Shown in pieces: positions 55,701 to 64,000 of a DNA stretch of 64,000 nt (its first letter is position 1; the number at the start of each line of letters is the position of its first letter). The position numbers and the translations under genes are program-made. Under the pieces are notes generated by a model. That model was not told where the DNA came from, made no database searches, and was given only the letters and a program-made list of their open reading frames with translations. Origin of the DNA: Coturnix japonica (taxonomy: Eukaryota; Chordata; Aves; Galliformes; Phasianidae); NCBI RefSeq assembly GCF_001577835.2, contig NC_029532.1, positions 7,982,301-8,046,300 of the forward strand, given 5' to 3'.

Positions 55701-58700
55701 TAAAGGTTAAAAAAAAATTTTAAAAAAAAATCCCTGTCAAATTTTGATTGTGGCAGTGATTTTTTTTTTTTAAATACTTTTAACATTTTACTTTTTGCTG
55801 TGACTTGTTGGTGGGTTGTAGCTAAACTGTTCTATTCAGCTTGTGTTATGTTCACTTCACTGCATGTATTATTTCAGCTTAGCACCTTACCATTGAGCCA
55901 CTGGGGCTCTGTTTTCTGAAGAGCTGCATAGTCAGATTCCAGTTTTTAAGAAATGAATCTTATTACAACTGCATTCTTTTAATAAGGTGATGTAGTCTGC
56001 ATGGACACCAAAGTTCTACCTTATTAAAAGATGGAGCAACTGCAAGTTGCACTGTCAGTCACCTGTAAGCCATTTGTGTTTGACAGGTCACATTTCTAAC
56101 AGTGCTAAATTAATGTATGCTCTGTTCCTAATTTTGTGGCCCCAAAGCTTCCTTTGAAATGGAAAAGTGTCCTGTGTAGCCAATCCTGAAAAGGTTGCAG
56201 TTGGTGGCCAAATAAGAGTTGACCAACTCTGCAAATATATAACAGTATCAGGAGACCCTAAAACTGCCTTCAGCTAAATTTAGTGATGCTTCATACCCAT
56301 ATTAATAGCAGAAATATTTCTTGATATCCCAAGCACACTGATTATTTAATTGTAGGAATTGATATTTTTGAGCCATTCCTTTCATTTTTGCTCTTAAACA
56401 AAGAGTTAGGCAGGTAGCTGAGTTGTACAAACTTAGCAGAACCTTTCTTTAGGTTACTTAGGAGTACATGTCCAGGCTATGTGCATTAAAAACTGTGAAT
56501 TCTGTATTTGAATTATTAAAAATAAATCTTTGCTGCGGATTGGAAACCTGTTTAAAATGTTTCGCCCTCTCTAAGAGTACTGAAACCTTATGGATAAATA
56601 GTGAATGAATAAATTAAAAAATGTTATGTTGCATTTTTCCTCTATTTTGATAGATGACCAAACTACTACATATGAGTTACATTGAGTATGTAGCCAGGAA
56701 AGTCTCTACATTCCTCCATTTTTTCCTTACAATGATAGTACCTCAGGTTCGCTTTGTTTCCTGGTATTTTTGGTTGCTTCCTCCTTTTCCTATATTCAGT
56801 AAGTTCATAACAGAGCTTAGTTACCGCTGTTAATTTCAAATCTCTTTGTGCCATCTGTAGGTCCGTATGATTTTGGTGGTGTTCTGACAAATAGTAACCG
56901 AGATGTTATAAATGGAGATGCTATCCACAAGAGAAACCAATCTTACAAGGAGATGCACTGGTAAGTTTCATGAGTGTGACAACTGCAAACTCAGAAGAGA
57001 TCGTCTTTAATAAAAAAAATGCATTGGAGCCTCTTGAATTCAAACCAGTCTTTGCAGAACATCATAAATATAGATTGGCTTGAACTTCAGCAATTGTAAA
57101 TGGCTGTGCGATTCTAAATGATGATTTAAGCATGGGAAGTATTACTGTGACTTAAGGTAAATTCTTTATTACTGGAAAGGTTCAAGTTAATGGATGATTA
57201 GTTTTCGATAAGACAAACATCTCTGTGTCTCTTGTAAGGAAAGAACTAACAGCAAGTCCAGTAATCCATATTACAGAGAATACCCAATTAGTTTTGTAGT
57301 TACTTTCTCAGGGTGAATCTGAAGTTTGAGATAAGAGAGATCTGCTGACTTTTCATCTGGACATGAGCTACATGTCTGAGAAACTTGTGCCCTGTCACTG
57401 CTTCATAGCAATTCTAGTGCTCTGTGAAGCATCTTTCTCTTTTCAGCCTTCACCCTGGGGATCTCTACCCTTTCACAAGAAAGCCACTTTTTATCATTGT
57501 GGATTCTTCGAACAGTGTGGCCTATAAGGTAAGGTTCTTTAAGACAGCAGTTTACATGATAGGATACAGTGTCAACCCCTAGTTAGCTTACGCTTTTAAC
57601 AGGATATTTTTTTAAACACTTTGTATTCAGTCTTTCTTTTCTTTTGAGGTTGTGCATGCTAGTCAGGATCTGATCCTATGAATAGGAACACGAAGGAGAA
57701 GCACATGAACAGCCGCTCATTGGAAAGTATTAAATCCTCCCGGAGGGAATAAAAGTTCAAGATTTCCAAGATATCTGGTGGGAGGTTTATTTTTGTTATA
57801 TACCAAAGACAAATCTTGGTGTGTGTGTGCATGGGGGAGGGCACTAACTAATCTGCTTCTATTTTTCCAGTCATCCAGCACTCTGTTGCCTTTAACCACC
57901 AGAAACAAATCAAAGCATTGAGACCGATCGGTTAAAACATGGGGTGTCTGTGTCTGTAAAGTATTTCAACCAAGGAAATAACAAGACTCAAATTAGCATC
58001 CAGTGTTACTATAGAGTGACGTATGCTTGGGCAATGAGTCTCCTTCTAGGGTGCTATCAACTTAAAATAGAATTACTCCATAACAAATCATATTTGGGAA
58101 TCTGCAGTTCGGGTAATAAAAAAGCAGGCATTTGCAATCTGAGTTGACTGTTGCATCTGGAGAGCATTATGACGCTTATTTCACTCATGAATTAGATATT
58201 ATAAATGTGCTATATCTGGGGAAAGTGCCACTTCCTTATGTCTTGCTTTTTATAGCTCCATTATTTGCAGTGAAAAAAGTGATCATTCAGCTGCGTTTCT
58301 GAGGAGGAGTAGAGACGTCTAGTGGCCAGATGAACTTGTTCTTTGTTCAGTATCCACAGTTGGCATCATTTGTTTTAAAAGCTTGTGTTGGCTAATTAGT
58401 TGCTAAATTAGTGATTTGGTGTTTCAGAATTGTTCTGTATTGAGCCACGTAATTCTTACCCAACAGTCTTAAAAATGGTAGAGTGTTGTTTCTAGTATTG
58501 TGGTGTGTTTCAGGGGGCTTTTCAACCACTACTGTGTTTAACTTCACCACACTAGCTTGCAGCACAAATCTGCTTTTTATTAAATCTCTTCTCCATTTAA
58601 AGGGAGAGAAATGTAATTAGAGTGCTTTACTTGTCTTTCTGAGAAGAGAATTTGGTAGAGATCCATTTCTCAGCTCTTTCTTGACATTGGTTCCTTTGTA

Positions 58701-61700
58701 GTTGTTTTTGTTTTCTTTTCAACTGAAGGGCAGTGACAGAATTCTTAGTCTCAGTATTTCCTGGCCCTTGTAAATTCCCATCTGTTCTTCTGTGTGTGTT
58801 TACATGCTTGGTTTCATGTAGCCAGAATATATTAACAGTGCTGTCCTGCAGATATCCCCTAGGTGTGTTACAAGGTGCTTTGTAGACTTAAGCACTGGCA
58901 CAGTCAAAGAGATTCTGTGAAAAGTTGAAGTCAGTGTACTGTCTTTTTTTTCTACACACTTGCTCTGATCTTTTCTGATAGAACAGCAGCTATCCTGACA
59001 TTTAAATGTCACTGCTGGCAACACCAGCAGTAACAGCAAATGTTGATGCTTCCTCTTCTAAAACCCACTTCTGATCTCCTGCTTGCCCTCTCATCCTCAC
59101 TACCTTTCTTGTAGGTTTAAATAGTGATTGCTGAAGGTACATCCTGCTCACTTTGTCAGACAAGCAGCACTTACTTGAACAGCTTACTTCCCTGTGTATT
59201 TAGCTGAAAGTGGAAGATAACTGCAAATCAAGCACATCTACTTAAAGCTTTTATTTAATTAGTTAGTTTGAACCTCAACTGAAATATAGATGGCTGTGTT
59301 CTTGAGTGTTACCACTGTATATGTAGATAAAAGAATATTTTAAAATCAATATTTAAATGTAGCTGTGGTTGTGTGTGATTACAGTCAAATGCCGAGTCTT
59401 AAAGAGTATTGCTCCAGCCAGTAAGAATACAAGGCCTTTGTCAGTGATGTGACATAATCCTCAATTTAGTACAGCTTACATGTGAAATGACCTCGTTTGG
59501 AGGTGCAAGGTAGTTCTTTTATGGAAAGAAGTGTTTATGAGATGTGAAATGTGTTTTTAAAAGCTGTGCTTCTGTTGAGAAGCTTAAATACTGAAGTTTA
59601 AAAAAAAAACAACAAACAGTCAATTTTGAACAAAAAATGTGGTTTATCTTTCTTGGAGTTGTCCATGCACTGAAAGGCAGGGCACTTCCTTCTGTGGCCA
59701 GCATAAGTTATCCTTAACTGCTGTCAGCATCCACTCTGCAGGGCTGTTCTTTCTGGTGCACTGTGTGGTCCTTCCGTAATCCATGGCTGTTACCTGCTCT
59801 TTTTCCTTTTTTGTGTGTGTGCACACTGCTCTTACTGGGGGAATTCGGGAGTTAAAGTGGTGGAGAGTGAGTCCTGGTGTTTGCTTGGGCTGCGGTTGGC
59901 AGTTGTGTCTGGGTGAGAGCTGAGACAGGTGCCTGCAATCTTGAGACTCGCATTCTCCTGGATCCATAGTTTAGATGTAGCAGCTGGTAGAAGCAGCCAT
60001 CTTCCAAAGAGTTCTATGTTAGGGTAGACTGGGTAGTTTTTCCCATTGTAGGCCTTTCTAGTTATATAGACCTAAAAACCTGGGACGTTTAGAACCCAAA
60101 ATGTTCACAGATACTGTTAAGGGATAACACCCTTCTTGAGATGCGTGACTGACCTTTGGTTTTACTTTATAGCTGTAAGCAGTGTTTATTAGCAATATTC
60201 GTTTTACTGAGGGAATGTGAGAAATCTGCATTGGCCTCTAAGTGGGTGATAGAAGATTGGATTCAACATGTGAATCTGCTCATGAATACTAAGCACGCAT
60301 GTTGATCGAGAAAGTGTGACCTGCCAACACCTATTCATTCAAACTGACAATGTCTGTAGTGACTCCTTCTGAATTTTTAAACGTTTATTTATCATTCACT
60401 ACTACTAATCACTGAGCTGGCTGCAGGTACTGTCTTCATTGTAGTAGTTTTTGTTTCTTCATTAGAGACTGACCCTTAATATCTAGCATTATAAATCTCC
60501 TGTTGAAATAAAAGGATTTTTAGTACTAGGGAACACACTGTCAGATATAGGTAGTATTTGATTTTCTTTGGACTGGATTATTATATTTAGCAGACTTGCA
60601 TGAAGTTAACTCTGTGAAACTAATCTAATTGAAATACACTGTCTGGAAAGGAATGTTACAAGTGAATTATGCAGAAACCAGAATTAAAAAAGGAGCCTTT
60701 TGATGATTTTGCACAAGCAAATAGTTCTGGTGATTTACACCTGACATTCAGAATCTGCCAATTTTAAGAATATACTCTGCAGAAGTGTGTTGTGCTCAAG
60801 CAATGGGTGCATAGGGAAGAATGTAGACATAGTTGTTTACATTTTCTCTGACTTTGCAAGCCTGCAGTCTTAGGAAAGCTATTGCTGACAAGGCAGCTGA
60901 CAGGTAATGTGGGGAAGTTTGTTGTGGGTTTCTTTAGTGGTAATCATTATTACCAATCAGTATACCTGCTAGATATGTAATATGATTATTACCAGGTAAA
61001 TGGTAGTGAAACAGGACAAAGAATTCTTCTGAGGTTTCTGGAAGAAATTGTGTGCAACAGGATGCCTGTGCAATCCTTAAAATGCTGGTAGAAGGTCTGT
61101 TAAATGGGTATTTTACAATGTGACTTCAATATAGCAGATGTTAAGGTTGTGACCTACTTGTTTTTAAGTGAACAGGTTTTAAAACTTCTCCGTTAGGCTC
61201 TTCTGTTTCAGCAGGCATAGTTCTGTTAGAAAGAAAAGCATAAAGAAAGCACTTAAATGTGACAGTTCTGTTGGTATTGAGAAGAAACAGTAGATCTGTT
61301 TTGGCCTTAATGCCTTTGGCTTTCATTTCCATTGCAGAACATCCTTCTTGTTTGTTTATTTGTCTGTTTTGCCTACTACTGGAAACCATATTTCCATGAA
61401 ACTAGTGTCTGCTGTCAGAGGCAGTGAAATGAGAGGGTTAAGCAGCTAAAAATGTAATGTGTAATCTGTGCTGTGAGCTAAAAGTAAGCCAGTTTGTCAG
61501 TTTTACAGCCAGTCTTAACTGTGTAACAGTAGTGTGTTCTCTGTCATGAGTATTCTTTGTACCATTAGCCCACTGAATATTCAGAAGGAAGCAGAGTGAC
61601 AATCAATACTTGAAAATTCTTATCTGTTACAGAATTTCACAAACTTATTTGGACAACCATTGGTGTGTTTGCTTTCTCCGACAGCATATCCAAAAGCATT

Positions 61701-63158
61701 ACAAGGTACGTATAGTATGGCATTTTCTAGCCCAGTGCTGGGATTCTTACTGTTTTATTTGTTATTGTTGTTATTATTAGTACTTGGGATAGATTATTAG
61801 TACCCAAAGGTCAGCAGAATGCATTAAGCTGTCAGAGGGGACAGACTCTTTGGCAGGGTCTGAGATGACAACAAGGGATAATGGTTTCAAGCTCAAAGAG
61901 GTTAGATATAAGGAAAAGATCTTTTACACCGGGGGTGGTAAGGCACTGGAACAGATTGCTCAGGGATGTGGTGGATGCTTTGTCCCTGGAGACTTTAAAG
62001 GTAAGGTTGGATAAGGCCCTGGGCAACCTGATCTAGCTGTGGTGTCCATGTTCACTGCAGGGAAGTTGGACTAGATGGCCTTCAGAGGTTCCTTCCAACT
62101 CTAAGCATTCTATGTTTCTATTCAAAATTTCCTTATTGGAATTTACCATATTAAGGTTACTGTTCATCACAAAGACGAGTATGAAGATCTGTAGTTTGTT
62201 TGAGTATGTACGAGTGTGAAGCCATGTAGAGAAGTGTTAGGCAGGCATAATGAGCAAATGTGCAAGAAGTAGACAATTTTCATTAGTTTGAGAACTATTC
62301 CTGCTATTTAGCTGAAATTTAAGTTGAAAGTAAGTGTTAATTCAGTTTAAATAGAGAATTTGTAAAATAGATCTGGATTCTTTATCAAATACTGGATGCT
62401 TGTGTGACGTTCACTGATCAGTCAGGAATGTCTTGCTGTAGTTATGAGGGTGTGGTACAGTGTTCACTGGAGTACGGTACAGAGACTGACACTGGGGCTC
62501 AGTTAGGGTCTGTTAAGAGGTCTCTGTGCATTACCTTGAACAGATAGGTTACAAAATTATATGTAATTAACACCAACTCTGCTGCTAGAGAATTTAGTGG
62601 GTGAGCAGCTTCATTCTTTGGCAAGGACAGCTTTTTGGTTTCATGTGCCAAGTGTACCTCTTTGTCTATTGATTTTTAGATCAGTCTCAGCGGGGTAGCC
62701 TCTTCACACTCTTTCTGAACAATCCTTTAATGGCATTCCTATTTGTCTCTGGATTATCAAGCATGCGCAGAGGATTGTGGGAGAAGTGTCAGGATTACCT
62801 TAGAAAAATCAATCGAGATATTGCGCAGCTGCTGACCCACTCCCGCTCCATAGGTATGTGCCCACAGATTTACAGTGGAGACTTCATGTGCTGCTTCAGG
62901 AGATGCTGTTTTCTCTTGCTCAACCTTTCCAAGAGACAGAGTAACAAATAATGAGGGCAGGGGGAGGAGGGGGGGCACTAGTATTTGTGGTTTCCCCAGG
63001 CTTTATTTTTAAAGCCTGTCTGAATTGATTTTGTTTGTTCCCTTTTTTTTTTTATAGATCAATCCTTTCTTCAGTTTTTTGGGGATGAATTTCTTCGTTT
63101 GCTTCTAACAAGATTTATCTTCTGTTCAGCTACTATGAGGATGCACAAAATTTTCCGG
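34552..63158 (+). CDS. SCAI: SCAI (suppressor of cancer cell invasion), partial, runs off the right edge
   Basis: SCAI is a nuclear protein that binds MRTF-A and blocks SRF target genes; it also acts with 53BP1 in double-strand break repair. Coding exons: 34552-34604, 34714-34753, 44195-44326, 49057-49152, 49790-49876, 50458-50556, 50905-51001, 52377-52475, 52969-53121, 53763-53864, 54456-54557, 54916-54994, 56861-56960, 57447-57528, 61633-61705, 62680-62853 and 63058-63158. From 44195 on, every junction is GT-AG and keeps phase. The joined protein is almost identical to human, from RTEFALKEIMSSGGAEDD to MRMHKIFR, about residues 33-558 of 606. The last 48 residues lie beyond the window. The first two exons match the human N-terminus in sequence but not in phase as read (see separate entry). 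Confidence 0.96.
35546..35609. repeat. 15-bp perfect inverted repeat
   Basis: CTCCCACCATCCCCA at 35546-35560 is the exact reverse complement of TGGGGATGGTGGGAG at 35595-35609. The 34-base loop allows weak further pairing. It lies in SCAI intron 2 and belongs to no repeat family I recognise. Confidence 0.75.
43694..43719. repeat. GT dinucleotide microsatellite
   Basis: An uninterrupted run of about thirteen GT units flanked by ATATATAC and ATAGATAC, in SCAI intron 2. Confidence 0.95.
44327..49056 (+). other. SCAI: SCAI intron 3
   Basis: 4.7 kb of AT-rich intron. A short ATCATAGAATCATAATATAG stretch near 46062 resembles the tail octamers of a reversed CR1 but is too short to call. Nothing else was recognised. 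Confidence 0.5.
49153..56860 (+). other. SCAI: SCAI introns between exons 4 and 13
   Basis: Introns of 0.3-1.9 kb separate the exons listed under SCAI. They hold homopolymer A and T runs and a short CAAA run near 54282-54300. No nested gene, RNA or family repeat was recognised; the largest, 54995-56860, is plain AT-rich sequence. Confidence 0.5.
57529..61632 (+). other. SCAI: SCAI intron 14
   Basis: 4.1 kb intron with no recognised exon, RNA gene or family repeat. Short open frames on either strand lack support. Confidence 0.5.
61828..62123 (+). mobile_element. CR1 LINE 3' end, forward orientation
   Basis: The segment follows the CR1 consensus 3' untranslated region almost end to end. Landmarks are ACAAGGGATAATGGTTTCAA, GGCACTGGAACAGATTGCTC, GGGCAACCTGATCTAGCTGT, AGTTGGACTAGATGGCCTTC and TTCCTTCCAACTCTAAG, finishing in the ATTCTATGTTTCTATTC tail repeats. 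It is 5' truncated to about 300 bases, as usual for CR1, and sits in SCAI intron 15 in the same orientation as the gene. It is less diverged than the copy at 10165-11240. Confidence 0.93.
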
Positions 63159-64000
63159 GTATGCAGAGATATCTGTCCCTTTGTTAGAACAGTTGAGTGC
63201 ATATAGAACTGAAGGATGGAAGGGTCTAAAGGCTAAACATACAGTTCTGACTTGAGAAAGAAAGCTGATATTCACGTGCTAATGGCTTTAGCTTGAATTG
63301 AACTTGTGTCTTTGTACCTCTCCAAAGACATGAAGCCTTTATCTTGCTTCATTCTTAATCCATCTTTTGATAGTACTAAACTATTTTTTGATAGTACTTC
63401 TGATAGTACTAAACTATTATTTCTACACAATTGAAAAGGTGTAGAACAAGAATATAAGAGGGAAATAGGAGGGAGCAGAACTTCATTGCTGGAATGTATT
63501 CTAGCGTGGATTGGAGTTTGAAAGGTATTTGAAGTTTAAATGAGTAAACTAAGCAGGAAGATGGTATTTTCCCTCCCTGCTGGTTAATATTGTACCTGAA
63601 TCTGCACCATTCTACATTCCTGTCTGTTGGCATATCAACTGCCTACTCTATTTTTAAGCATTACAGAAGAAAAAAAGAAAGTCAAAACACAGGAAGTGTA
63701 CCATATTCATCTCATGTAACTGCACATATCTTAGTAGCTTTCCAAACCGAAGTTAGCTACTAGGCTTCCTGGATATCAGAGAAAAACAGGTCATCTGTGA
63801 GTGGGGATAGATAGAAATAAACTCTGGCCTGTTAGGTAAGTATAAGTCAAGTTTGTGTTTTCTAATCGTTATTATTTTATTTTATTTGACAAAGCTTTTG
63901 TGAACATATGATTTAACCATCTTATGGGCATTTGTAGTGCCACTCTGAGTTAAAGGAAAAAGAAAACTGGAAGTAGCGTCATTTCTGATAGACTTTTCTT
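63159..64000 (+). other. SCAI: SCAI intron 17, open at the right edge
   Basis: Intron sequence after the exon ending KIFR. The last SCAI exon, expected to begin ETRNYPESYPQ, is not in the window. A small TGATAGTACT repeat lies at 63367-63418. Confidence 0.6.
63367..63418 (+). repeat. Short imperfect tandem repeat
   Basis: TGATAGTACTAAACTATT occurs twice, separated by a shortened TGATAGTACTTC copy, in the last visible SCAI intron. Confidence 0.8.

Overview
The window is vertebrate nuclear DNA and almost certainly from a bird, most likely a galliform such as chicken. Signs are CR1 LINE fragments, short introns, GC-rich promoter islands and a conserved block corresponding to human 9q33.3 (probably chicken chromosome 17; the chromosome is inferred). 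Genes were found by matching spliced exons, with intact splice sites and reading phase, to remembered human proteins. No database search was run.

Layout from left to right. At 1-153 is a probable LTR fossil cut by the window edge. From there to 20833 lies the 5' part of NR6A1 (GCNF) on the minus strand: exon 1 at 20767-20833 and two small in-frame exons at 13621-13662 and 6897-6953. Its DNA-binding and ligand-binding exons lie beyond the left edge. The microRNA genes mir-181a (about 2078-2163) and mir-181b-2 (about 3676-3762) sit inside this locus on the opposite strand, as in mammals. At 20834-21339 a CpG-rich divergent promoter serves NR6A1 and OLFML2A.

OLFML2A (plus) is complete: eight coding exons, 21340-26705, encoding 624 residues with a signal peptide, a coiled-coil region and a C-terminal olfactomedin domain. 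Between it and RPL35, on the plus strand, three short exon-like stretches (30298-31584) resemble WDR38, the gene at this place in human. They look like a decayed relic.

RPL35 (minus) is complete in four exons, 32813-33998, encoding 123 residues. About 550 bp away, head to head, SCAI starts on the plus strand and runs off the right edge. Fifteen coding exons from 44195 to 63158 join without a phase error. The two 5' exons at 34552-34753 match the human N-terminus but do not join in phase as read. Human has ARPC5L and GOLGA1 between RPL35 and SCAI; neither is seen here.

The genes do not form an operon. They share divergent promoters (NR6A1/OLFML2A and RPL35/SCAI), and the miR-181 cluster is nested antisense in NR6A1. 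The rest is intronic and intergenic DNA with two CR1 pieces, two dinucleotide tracts and some short tandem or inverted repeats.
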